From Epithemia pelagica (Eukaryota > Bacillariophyta > Bacillariophyceae > Surirellales > Surirellaceae), in contig OX337235.1 of assembly GCA_946965045.2 (NCBI GenBank), positions 310,001 to 374,000 of the forward strand: DNA of 64,000 nucleotides. Reading direction: 5' to 3'. Below the pieces are notes generated by a model that was not told where the DNA came from, did not search any database, and was given only the letters and a program-made list of their open reading frames with translations. Position numbers and translations under genes: made by a program. Shown here piece after piece: positions 55,820 to 64,000 of this stretch (position 1 is its first letter; every line of letters starts with the position of its first letter).

Positions 55820-58430
55820 TGGTGGTAACGGTAACCGGCAGGGTGGACGCAACGGCCGCGGTGGTCGAGGACGCCGCAATAACAACGGTGGAAGTGGTGG
55901 CACAAGAGGTCAGGGCAAGGCAAAGTTTAAAGGCGACACGTCTGCAATGAATGGGCATGTTTTCCAAGTATTCGCTGAATGCGACGACAAGCGACAGTTC
56001 GCGAAGACGATTGAAGCCCCCGGCGCGTATATAGCGAAGGAGTTGAAGTACCCTGACGACCTGGTCACCCTCACTCGGGATCTCGAGAACCCAACGATTG
56101 AAGAACCCCCGGAACCCCCTGAAGATGAGACGAGTCGAGTCCGCATTGCCATGTTCGAAAAGGAATGCCAACTCTGTGTGACTCGTCAACACGAGCTTAA
56201 TGGCAATTTACGTGCCATTTTTGCAGTGATCTGGGGCCAGTGTTCGGAAGCAATGAAGGCTAAGTTACAGGGTTTGGACGAGTTCAAGGAGCGTGAGCGA
56301 CGCAATGACTGTGCCTGGCTCCTCAAGGAGATCAAAGGCATTCGTCACCGCTTCGAAGAGAAACGCTACTACCCTTTGTCACTGCGTGATGCGCTGGCAA
56401 ATTTCTATAGCTACCGACAGGGTCCAGGAGAGTCCCTTTCCGATTACTTACAACATTTTCGCTATAACGTTGATGTTCTCGAGCATTACGGCGGCCAGGT
56501 TGGCGCCGATCCCGGCCTTCTTACCATGGTGGAAGAAGAGGACGATGAGTTAACCGGTGAACTCGAGTTTGCACGTGCGGCCAAGGATAGGCTCCTTGCA
56601 ATCCAGTTCTTACACAATGCCGACGGAAAGCGTTTCGGTGGGCTCCTCGTTGATCTCGAGAACCAACATAGTCGCAACACGGATCAATATCCCAGGGATT
56701 TGGCCAGTGCATACTCCCTCCTGGTCAGTTATCGGCCACCCAAGGTACCCACTCCTTCCCAGCCTGCCTCGGAGAACGCCTCCTCCTCATCCGGAGCGTC
56801 TTCGGGAGCACCCACCACTAGCGATGGCCTCCAGTTCGTCCAGAATGGGCCTCCTGTTCCTGGCACCGACGGTATTTTGCACGAAAACGTGAAGTGTTAT
56901 CGTTGCAAGGGCTTCGGCCATTATGCCAACGGCTGTCCAGTTTCCCCCGACGAGCTTCAGTTGCTCCAGTCCACGACCTCGTCCGGTTTCAGTTTTGCAC
57001 AAGCTGCCGTCTCCCTTCCGAAGTCTTGGGTGCTCTTGGACAGCCAATCTACCGTTTCTGTTTTTTGTAATCGGTCTCTCCTCATGAACATTCGCCCCAG
57101 CACTAACGCCATGACAGTCCACACCAACAGTGGCTCGCAAACGTCCCATCTCGTCGGCGACATCCCCAATTTCGGCACCGTCTGGTTCAATCCGGATTCT
57201 ATTGCCAACATCTTGTCGCTCGCCGCCGTTCGTCGCGTGTGTCGCGTCACCATGGACTCCGCTGGTGACGCGTCTTTCCTCGTCCATCGTACCGACAAGC
57301 CGCCCCTGGTGTTCCACGAGGTCAAAAGTGGCCTTTACGTTCACGACACCGCCGCTCCATCGGCCGTGCCCCTCACCTTTGTGTCCACCGTCTCGGCCAA
57401 CGCCGCTTCTTTCTCCCCCCGCGAGGTCGAAGGAGCGCAACAAGCCCGACGTCTATATCGTCTACTTGGTCGACCTTCGCAGCGCGATTTCGAAAGCGCC
57501 CTCAAGAACAACCTCATCCGCAACTCCCCCGTCACCGCCGACGACGCCAAGCGCGCCCTTATCATCTACGGGCCGGACGTTGCAGCCCTCAAAGGCAAAA
57601 CAACGAAGCGTAAATCCACTCACGTTCCCAGCATAACCCCGACTCCGGTTTCCCCCTCCATCAAAGACGCCCACGGACAACTCACTTTGTGTGCCGACGT
57701 ACTCTTCGTACAAGGCCTTCCTTTCCTTCATACCATTGCTCGCCACATCAAATTTCGCACAATTACTGCCATGAACACCAGTGGGAACCCCACCGCAACA
57801 CACATCATGAACGACCTACAGGGAATCCTGCAGATGTACCAGACACGTGGTTTCGTCGTCAGCGACCTACACGCCGACCTACAATTCGAACCGCTCAGGA
57901 ATCGTCTCCTCCCTATTCATCTCAACGTGGCTGTGCAAGACGATCACGTGGGCGACGTAGAACGATCCGTGCGAACAATCAAGGAGCGCGTGCGCTCCAC
58001 AGTTCACGGACTCCCATATAGGTGGTACCCCGTCATTATGGTCAAACAACTCGTTATACATGCGATCAAGTCGCTTAACCAGCTCCCCAGTGCAATCGGC
58101 GGTATCAGTCCCACGGAAAGTCCACGCAAGATTGTGACCGGTCTGCCTGACCCGGACTATTCGAAAATGAAGATCGAGTTTGGGCAATATGCCCAGGTGT
58201 TTGAAGACAACACACCGAGTAACACGAACGCCGCCCGAACGACCGGTGCCATCGCGTTGAACCCGACTGGAAACGAACAAGGAAGCTACCATGTCCCTCA
58301 CCACTGGGAGAAAATTGGCACGAAACCAGTGGACACCACTGCCCATTACGTCCGACGTTATCGAGCGCGTGCACCAGATGGCCCAAGCCCAACGACAAAA
58401 GGAAATAACAGGTGGAAACCTACTTTTTGA
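55734..58430 (+). CDS. gag-pol: Element C Gag, protease and integrase
   Basis: The frame has 898 residues from ATG 55734 (a GTG precedes it). Residues about 25-65 are Gly/Arg/Asn-rich. The helical gag core has LRAIFAVIWGQCSEAMKAKL and RQGPGESLSDYLQHF. A CCHC knuckle lies at about 388-401 (CYRCKGFGHYANGC). The protease-like site is WVLLDSQSTVSVF (436-440 for DSQST). The integrase candidate acids are in LCADVLFVQG (about 652), SDLHADLQF (about 711) and GDVERSVRTIKER (about 743). Near 58290 the alignment with element A jumps to the +1 frame: A reads GSYYFLSLSTGR, whereas here GSY is followed by MSLTTGR in the next frame, 5 bases short. The remaining residues to 58430 are out of phase. Confidence 0.9.
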   Translation: MSTSPQSQAPPSEGATSNGGSTTSGQSPSGGNGNRQGGRNGRGGRGRRNNNGGSGGTRGQGKAKFKGDTSAMNGHVFQVFAECDDKRQFAKTIEAPGAYIAKELKYPDDLVTLTRDLENPTIEEPPEPPEDETSRVRIAMFEKECQLCVTRQHELNGNLRAIFAVIWGQCSEAMKAKLQGLDEFKERERRNDCAWLLKEIKGIRHRFEEKRYYPLSLRDALANFYSYRQGPGESLSDYLQHFRYNVDVLEHYGGQVGADPGLLTMVEEEDDELTGELEFARAAKDRLLAIQFLHNADGKRFGGLLVDLENQHSRNTDQYPRDLASAYSLLVSYRPPKVPTPSQPASENASSSSGASSGAPTTSDGLQFVQNGPPVPGTDGILHENVKCYRCKGFGHYANGCPVSPDELQLLQSTTSSGFSFAQAAVSLPKSWVLLDSQSTVSVFCNRSLLMNIRPSTNAMTVHTNSGSQTSHLVGDIPNFGTVWFNPDSIANILSLAAVRRVCRVTMDSAGDASFLVHRTDKPPLVFHEVKSGLYVHDTAAPSAVPLTFVSTVSANAASFSPREVEGAQQARRLYRLLGRPSQRDFESALKNNLIRNSPVTADDAKRALIIYGPDVAALKGKTTKRKSTHVPSITPTPVSPSIKDAHGQLTLCADVLFVQGLPFLHTIARHIKFRTITAMNTSGNPTATHIMNDLQGILQMYQTRGFVVSDLHADLQFEPLRNRLLPIHLNVAVQDDHVGDVERSVRTIKERVRSTVHGLPYRWYPVIMVKQLVIHAIKSLNQLPSAIGGISPTESPRKIVTGLPDPDYSKMKIEFGQYAQVFEDNTPSNTNAARTTGAIALNPTGNEQGSYHVPHHWEKIGTKPVDTTAHYVRRYRARAPDGPSPTTKGNNRWKPTF

Positions 58431-60939
58431 ATGGGGCCCAAATGACGAGGTCCCCGATGACGACGCTGACGTCGAGGATACCGACGACGGCGACATTGGG
58501 ACACAACAAGAAGACGCGCCGGCAGACGAGGCAGTGGTATATGAGCCACCAGCACCACCAAACGACGTGCAACAACAAGATGAAGACGTACATGACAATC
58601 ACCAACCACCGGAACAAAACAATCAAGACGCATTAGTGGCAGAGGTGGCGGAAGTGAGCGAGAGTGAAGAGGGAGCCAGCGACAACGCTGACGAAACCAT
58701 GGAGATAGTGCTCGAGGAAGAAGCCGACAATAACAGCGAACCCCTGTTCCCGCAGGAAGATGTAGACACGCAAGAAGAAGGAGCGCAAGAGCCAGGAGCG
58801 CAGGAAGACTCTGCCACACAAGAGAACAATGCGGGTGTCTATAACCTGCGTGCGGATCGCGAGAGGTCCTATGAGCACAGGTACGACCACCAATACCTGC
58901 ATTTTGCGCTAGCACAAGTTGCAGCCCGCTTCTTGCCCGAAGCAACAATGAAGAAAATCAACAAAAACAACGCGTGGGATCTGGCGACGAGCAAGTACAT
59001 TCAGCCAAACCGCCCCAGTGTTGCGAATGCCACACAAAAAATACAGCGCGAGGTCATGCTGACCCAAATGAGTGCCGCTGCGGGCATCAAAAGGTACGGA
59101 CAACCAGCCATCGACGCGCTCCTCAAGGAATTTCTACAGTTGGATGAACAAGCAGTCTTCGATCCCAAACATGCACATGAGTTAACAAGAGAACAGAAGC
59201 GCGAGGCGCTTTGTTCTGTAAACCTCATCAAAGAGAAAAGATGTGGAAAGATCAAGGGGCGCAGCTGTGCCGACGGACGCCCACAACGCGACAAATATGA
59301 CAAAGGCTCAATCGCGTCTCCGGCATTGTCTAGCGATGGACTAATGTTCACACTCATGATAGACGCCATCGAGCGTCGGGACGTCGCAACAGCCGACATC
59401 GCGGGAGCCTATCTGAAGGCACTCATGCCTGACTTTGTTCTGATGAAACTAGAGGGACCCGTGGTCGATGTTTTTTGCAAGATGAACGAGGAATATAAGC
59501 AATACGTTACTTTTGAGAACGGAAAGAAGGTGATCTACGTGAGACTAAACAAGGCGTTATACGGCTGTGTTCGGTCAGCACTGCTGTGGTATGAGATGCT
59601 CCTTGGTGCACTGAAGGAAATGGGCTTCGAAGTTAACCCCTACGAACAGTGCGTAGCGAACGCCATGATCAACGGAACACAAGCAACCATTGCGTGGTAC
59701 GTGGATGATTTGAAGATATCACACGTACAAAGCGAGGTCGTGACGGACATCATCAAGGAATTGGAACGTCGGTTCGAAAAAATGACGGTAAGACGTGGAA
59801 ACGAACACACGTACCTAGGCATGAACATCGCATTCAAGGGTGACGGAACAGTCGAACTAAAAATGGAACAGTACATCGATGAGGCAATCGCGGCTTTCGA
59901 CGAACCAATCACCAACACGGCACCGACTCCGGCCAAGAAGGATCTTTTTGAGGTCAATCATACGGCTATGAAACTGCCAAAAGAGAAGGCCGATATGTTT
60001 CACAGCATCACGGCGAAACTCCTGTATATGTCAACACGCGCACGATCAGACATCCAGACAGCCATTGCTTTCCTCACCACACGTGTGAGCACATGCACCG
60101 AGCAGGACCGCATGAAGCTCAAACGCGTCCTTGAATACTTACATGGAACAAGAGACCTCACCTACATCCTCGCCGCCGACGACGTCCGGAACTTAGTGAC
60201 CTGGGTCGACGCATCGTACGCGATCCACTCCGATATGAAGAGCCACACGGGTGGTGTCATGTCACTCGGACGAGGAGCACTGGTGACGAAGTCCCGAAAA
60301 CAAAAGCTTAATACCAAAAGCTCCACCGAGGCAGAGGTTGTTGGTGCGAGTGACTACCTACCCAACACCATATGGGCTAAACGCTTCTTAGCCGAACAAG
60401 GCTATGACGTCAAAAGCACTTTCGCGCAAGATAATCAAAGCGCAATCCGACTTGAGAAAAATGGACTACGGTCCGCCGGGAAGCAATCCCGGCACATTGA
60501 CATACGCTTCTTCTTCATCAAGGATCGTGTCGAACAAGAGAACATTGAAATCTTTTACTGTCCAACGGAACAAATGTTGGCCGATTTTTATACCAAACCA
60601 TTACAAGGAGCCCTGTTTCGAAAATTTCGTGACGTGCTTTTGGGCCATAAGCACATCAACACACTAAGGGACAAGACCGCTCATATGTTGGAGGAGCGTG
60701 TTGAAAAAGGAGACGAAGAAGGACCAACAAAGGGAACGGTCTTGCCGTCAACCCTCAATGATGATCGAAATCCCAATGACAATCCCAAGCAGGAAGAAAG
60801 CAGTGACGTACTGAGTGGCCCAGATAAGAAGGTGCCATGCCCAGACAAGAAGGTGTCATGGGCAAAACCCTCTTACGCGGAGATCGTCAAACGATCTCAT
60901 TCTATTGAGTTAAAACGTAACGAGAGTAATAGCAAGTGA
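58291..60939 (+). CDS. pol: Element C reverse transcriptase and RNase H
   Basis: The frame has 882 residues starting exactly at an ATG (58291) that corresponds to a Leu or Met inside the undivided Pol of element A. An acidic, Gln-rich linker (about 45-185) ends in YNLRADRERSYEHRYDHQ, the counterpart of A's YSLRSRRTRDYSHRY. RT has KGRSCADGRPQRD, VATADIAGAYLKA, LNKALYGCVRSALLWYEML and YVDD at about 470-473. RNase H has TWVDASYAIHSD (about 638), SSTEAEVVGASDYL, FAQDNQSAIRLEKNG (about 713) and CPTEQMLADFYTKPLQG (about 757). The tail lies in the 3' LTR (VSWAKPSYAEIVKRS). Catalytic residues are intact. It overlaps the gag frame by 140 bases and could be made by +1 frameshift, internal start or not at all. 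Confidence 0.9.
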   Translation: MSLTTGRKLARNQWTPLPITSDVIERVHQMAQAQRQKEITGGNLLFEWGPNDEVPDDDADVEDTDDGDIGTQQEDAPADEAVVYEPPAPPNDVQQQDEDVHDNHQPPEQNNQDALVAEVAEVSESEEGASDNADETMEIVLEEEADNNSEPLFPQEDVDTQEEGAQEPGAQEDSATQENNAGVYNLRADRERSYEHRYDHQYLHFALAQVAARFLPEATMKKINKNNAWDLATSKYIQPNRPSVANATQKIQREVMLTQMSAAAGIKRYGQPAIDALLKEFLQLDEQAVFDPKHAHELTREQKREALCSVNLIKEKRCGKIKGRSCADGRPQRDKYDKGSIASPALSSDGLMFTLMIDAIERRDVATADIAGAYLKALMPDFVLMKLEGPVVDVFCKMNEEYKQYVTFENGKKVIYVRLNKALYGCVRSALLWYEMLLGALKEMGFEVNPYEQCVANAMINGTQATIAWYVDDLKISHVQSEVVTDIIKELERRFEKMTVRRGNEHTYLGMNIAFKGDGTVELKMEQYIDEAIAAFDEPITNTAPTPAKKDLFEVNHTAMKLPKEKADMFHSITAKLLYMSTRARSDIQTAIAFLTTRVSTCTEQDRMKLKRVLEYLHGTRDLTYILAADDVRNLVTWVDASYAIHSDMKSHTGGVMSLGRGALVTKSRKQKLNTKSSTEAEVVGASDYLPNTIWAKRFLAEQGYDVKSTFAQDNQSAIRLEKNGLRSAGKQSRHIDIRFFFIKDRVEQENIEIFYCPTEQMLADFYTKPLQGALFRKFRDVLLGHKHINTLRDKTAHMLEERVEKGDEEGPTKGTVLPSTLNDDRNPNDNPKQEESSDVLSGPDKKVPCPDKKVSWAKPSYAEIVKRSHSIELKRNESNSK

Positions 60940-61016
60940 TTTCTAAAGGAAACACAGCGCACCTCCGTAGAAGAGCACCGGATCGTTGAAGACGAACCTC
61001 AGCCCTCCTTCCAACA
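60699..61016 (+). repeat. Element C 3' LTR
   Basis: It is 318 bp long. The pol frame enters it and ends at 60939, so about 80 residues of the Pol tail are LTR-encoded. GGAGGAGCG just before 60699 is the likely polypurine tract. ACAAC follows at 61017-61021. Confidence 0.95.
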
Positions 61017-61021
61017 ACAAC
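61017..61021. repeat. Target-site duplication of element C, right copy
   Basis: ACAAC, matching 54265-54269. Confidence 0.9.
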
Positions 61022-61755
61022 TGTCTACTCCTAGAACTTAACTATGCTCTTCTTGGGTTCACATATTTCTATGCTATCTTCCAGCTATCGATGCTACCCC
61101 TATCCAACATACCCCCCTTTTCCTCTCGGGGGAGCGGGAACTTTGAGTTCAAGGTCAAGGGGGGGGGGAATCAATCATTCTGGGGACACGGGAATACTGA
61201 TAGATCACATTTACGACCGGTCTATTCCACCAATGGTATCAAGGAGCCGAACCTCTGACGATGGGGATCAAAGTGGCAGTGCCACCTTTGAACATGTCCA
61301 CGATTGTACCTTCAACTTTGTGTACAACCCCGTTGGCAAGGCCTTGACCAAGGCCAACTAAGTTTGGGGGATTTTAGTATGTCTGTTATCTGTTCAATGC
61401 AAAGACGTTTTGAGCTCCGCTCCGTCTTTACTTGCACCATGATTCTGGGGAGTTAAACAGTATTCAGTCGAAAAGAATCACATTATCACACATGATTTTC
61501 TTTTGCATACTATACGTTGTAGGCGTCATTGTGGTGGTGTTAGAGATTCCATTAGGAACGAATCGGTAAGCAGAATGGGGAACGAATCGAAAACGACGCC
61601 ATACCGGTCCCCAAAGTTTGCTTGTCCATCTGGATTGTTTGGACAGCAACGCGACGAATGTCCCACAATCCGTGCGTTCCGATACATCCCTCCCTACGAA
61701 ATGCATGACACATGCAGTTGGAATCCTTACTGCTTTGCTTGTTCGCCATGTTTTC
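61017..61755. other. Intergenic right of element C
   Basis: It starts with the ACAAC duplicate. A run of nine G lies near 61160. Frames at 61044-61361 (plus) and 61464-61799 (minus) have no motif. I looked for the missing N-terminal GLGNMG loop of the dehydrogenase on the minus strand and did not find it. Confidence 0.5.
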
Positions 61756-62930
61756 TTATACCGAAGCCACAAACGTAATCTCCTCATTGTCATTGTCACT
61801 GTACCGAGTATTGGTAGGATTGCTGGTGGTGCTATTAGTGTTGTGCTGGAAGGATCCCTGTGGAGCAGTGCTGGGCGGTTGGGTGGTGCTGGTTCCTTCG
61901 TAGCCGGTGATGCGTTTCCGCAGTGGCACCGATCCAGTTGGTGGTGGTGGAAGAGACGAGGAGGATGGTGCTGGTGGTTGGGAATACGAGTGTGGTGCTG
62001 GTGGTTGCGGCACTGGTGCTTGCGAGTAGTGTGGAGCTGGTTGTGGGGCCGTCAAGGACACGGCAGCATAGGCTGCGGCTGCTGTTGGTGCTGCTGTACC
62101 GGGTGCGGGTCCCGGCGCATGGGTCAACGTGGAAGAAGCTGGAGCCGTGGCTGCGGGTGCTGGTGGATAGGACGACAGAGGATAGTGAGTGGTTGGTGGT
62201 GGCGCTGTGGGGGCCGGGGGATAATAATAGGCCGTCGACGGTGGTGGTGGTGGATAGGCACTGTGAGCGGCTGCCGCTGCAGGTGGTGGTGGCAAGGCGT
62301 GATGAGGAGGAGGAGGATGCATGTGAGCATAGGGATAATACGGCGAAGCCGCCGCCGCCGTGGGAAGCGGTGGAGGAGCATGAGCCGTATTCGTGGGAGG
62401 TGCCTGAGACAGTCGGGCTCGTTTGGCGGCCGACTCTTGTTGTTGTTGTTGTTGTGTTGGAGCAGTTCCGGATGCATGGACCGCTGTCGTCGTGGTCAAC
62501 GTGGATGGAGAAGGAGCCATTGTCGTCGTCGGAGCGGTAGTTGTGGCCATGTAGTTGGTGGAGGAGGACGTTCCAAGTGGCTGGTGGTTTGTGGTGAGGG
62601 CCAAAGAATCAGATCTTTGTGGTTGTTGTTGTGGTGGTGGTTGGGAAAGAGGATAAGGATAGGATTGTGGATAGTGGGACGCCGGTGGATGGGATGGTGT
62701 ATAGGATGATGGTGTTGCATAGGAAGGGGCTTGAGGGGTCGATCGGGGAGCCAAAACTGGTGGTGGTGCTTGCTGTGTTTGTTGCTGTGCTGCTGGTTGT
62801 GAGGAAGCCGCAGTAGCAGCAGGAGTCGGTGCAGGTGGAGGATAGTTGTTCAATGTCGTTGGTATCGTGGTACTGCTACTAAACTTTTTGGTCATGTTGC
62901 GCCATTGTTGAAATTTCTCATCCTGCACGG

Positions 62931-62962
<32 letters not shown>

Positions 62963-64000
62963 GATGGCATTGGTGGTTGCGCTGGTCCAGATTGTGTGGT
63001 TGTTGCTAGTTGTGGTTGTTGCTGCGACTGTGGGGCTGATTGTGATTGCGGCACGGATGGATACGACGAGCTAGATGGCAACGAGGATTGGTGCAATGCC
63101 AATGGGTTATGGGGTATCGTCGTTGTCGTTTTTGGGGCAGGAGTAGTTGTGGTGGAACCTGCCGAAAAAAGTGGTTGTGCTGATTGTCCTCCGGGCAAGC
63201 CGGCTTTGGTACTACCAATGGTATTCGCAGCGACCATACTCCCCGTTGTCGCTGTCATTGTAGATGGCCTTGTGGTGGTGGTTGAATACACGGTCGACGA
63301 CGTTGGTTGCGCTGCCGGTGCGGGCATGGTCACGGACGCTGATGATGACGATAGTGCCTGTGGTACCAATGGTGTCCCATAGGATGGTAGTTGTGATTGT
63401 GTTGTTGTTGTTGGTATCAGCGACGCATGAGTCGAAAGAGGAGCATGCGATGAGGCATGAGGAGAAGGAGGCAAGGACGACGCGATTGCCAAGGGCATTT
63501 GCATGGAAGAAGCAGAATGGGTGGTGGTTGCCGTTGTCGCTGTGGATGATGGTCCTTGTAGGTTGGTTGCGGTGGTTGGTTCGAGACGATGCGCTGCGGC
63601 TCCACCCCGTAACAAGTCTTGAATGATACCCACGGTCCAAGTTCGACCAATGGTCAAATAGACATCGTCTGGTAACCGTTGCAAGGTGGCCGCATCGTGT
63701 TCTTGCAAGACGGATTGGATGCGGTCTTTGGAAATTTTGCCCAAGGCTCGATTCTTGTCAAAATAGGATTTGCGCACGACAAAGAGCCAGGTTCGAAATT
63801 GTCGAACCGTGGCGGGATTATTGTGGGACTGCCCCAACAACAAGTCGCGACAAAAGCCCTTGCCGCGACGCGGACTTTTCAGGTAATCCGGCAAGTGTTG
63901 CAAAATGGCGGTCCGAATGGTGCGATTGCCGACATGAAAATTGGTTTCGCCACCCCGACCGGCAATAAAAAAGTGCGAGGCAAATTCGGATTCCTTGACG
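61756..64000 (-). CDS. DUF6824-like domain protein, Pro/Gln-rich, partial at window edge
   Basis: The frame is open from the right edge (64000) to TGA/TAA-type stop at 61756, at least 748 residues; the start lies outside. Near the edge it reads HFFIAGRGGETNFHVGNRTIRTAI, then CRDLLLGQSHNNPATVRQFRTWLFVVRKSYFDKN and ISKDRIQSVLQEHD. That fits the GRGG..N.H.GN..(F/I)R pattern of DUF6824-type domains. Everything after about residue 150 is low-complexity Pro, Ser, Thr, Gln, Ala and Tyr (PPPPSTAYYYPPAP, QQQQQQQQQQQ), as in transcription coactivators. The short C-terminus is acidic (YSDNDNEEITFVASV). A nuclear regulatory role is a guess from composition. Confidence 0.7.

Larger units (their letters stand above)
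54270..61016 (+). mobile_element. Copia LTR retrotransposon C
   Basis: The element has 318-bp LTRs (54270-54587 and 60699-61016) with TGTT..AACA ends and the target duplication ACAAC (54265-54269 and 61017-61021). The LTRs look identical, so the insertion is very recent. Internal layout: leader, ORF1, ORF2, gag with CCHC, protease and integrase in one frame, then RT and RNase H in the +1 frame starting at 58291. It is related to A (same protease form, integrase pattern and linker motif) but clearly different in sequence, and A lacks the two extra ORFs. Confidence 0.95.

Noticed and set aside
1-64000. A giant-virus or bacterial origin for the contig
   Set aside because: Spliced genes, mitochondrial and chromatin proteins, and copia elements with target duplications all point to a eukaryotic nuclear genome.

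Overview
This is a 64 kb piece of a eukaryotic nuclear genome, most likely from a pennate diatom. The host genes have short GT-AG introns of 67 to about 290 bp. They include families typical of diatoms: DUF6824 proteins, a PLAC8 protein with a diatom-style N-terminal module, and CRAL-TRIO-like/bZIP proteins. The mobile elements are Ty1/copia LTR retrotransposons resembling the CoDi elements known from diatoms. No bacterial operons, CRISPR arrays or rRNA genes were seen. All calls rest on reading the sequence; no database search was run.

Region 1 (1-15.5 kb) is one host gene (CRAL-TRIO-like domain plus bZIP) split by a nested insertion. Copia element A (1256-15275, minus strand) lies in the coding sequence with a 5-bp target duplication GCTAC. 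Element B (5515-13898, minus strand) lies inside A, with its own target duplication CTCAG. B has a single intact 1895-codon gag-pol frame plus an extra ORF upstream. A is decayed in its RT/RNase H region. The bZIP half of the host gene continues in frame after the insertion (15281-15506).

Region 2 (18-45.7 kb) is gene-rich. In order it holds: a large helical/coiled-coil protein (18.1-22.1 kb); a long coiled-coil protein (23.3-26.1 kb); a repeat cluster with a tRNA-like core (26.3-26.8 kb); an intact paralogue of the broken CRAL-TRIO/bZIP gene (27.5-29.6 kb); a TPR/HAT-repeat protein (31.0-34.8 kb); a sulfotransferase-like membrane protein (35.5-37.1 kb); a cytochrome bc1 assembly factor of the CBP3/UQCC1 family carrying a WW-like domain (37.2-38.8 kb); a secreted, possibly GPI-anchored protein (39.7-40.7 kb); a DUF6824 protein (43.0-43.6 kb); and a coiled-coil protein (44.5-45.7 kb). 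The genes from 18 to 38 kb lean strongly on CAA (Gln) and TTG (Leu) codons.

Region 3 (46-54.3 kb) holds a one-pass membrane protein with a very recent 93-residue tandem duplication, a divergently transcribed PLAC8 protein, a PHD-type chromatin protein, and a 5'-truncated 3-hydroxyisobutyrate dehydrogenase.

Region 4 (54.3-61.0 kb) is copia element C (plus strand, target duplication ACAAC). Its LTRs look identical, it has two extra 5' ORFs, and its gag-pol is split by a frame change. A DUF6824-like Pro/Gln-rich protein runs off the right edge.

The most interesting signal is shared by elements A and C. Each has a 14-nt segment in the LTR that is perfectly complementary to the 14 nt starting immediately after the 5' LTR, where the primer-binding site should be. 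In both, the LTR segment follows a hairpin ending CTC plus one A. The two segments differ at 5 of 14 positions and every change is compensated in the leader. This suggests self-priming or another conserved RNA pairing rather than ordinary tRNA priming. Element B lacks it; its leader instead matches a tRNA-Asn-like anticodon arm.
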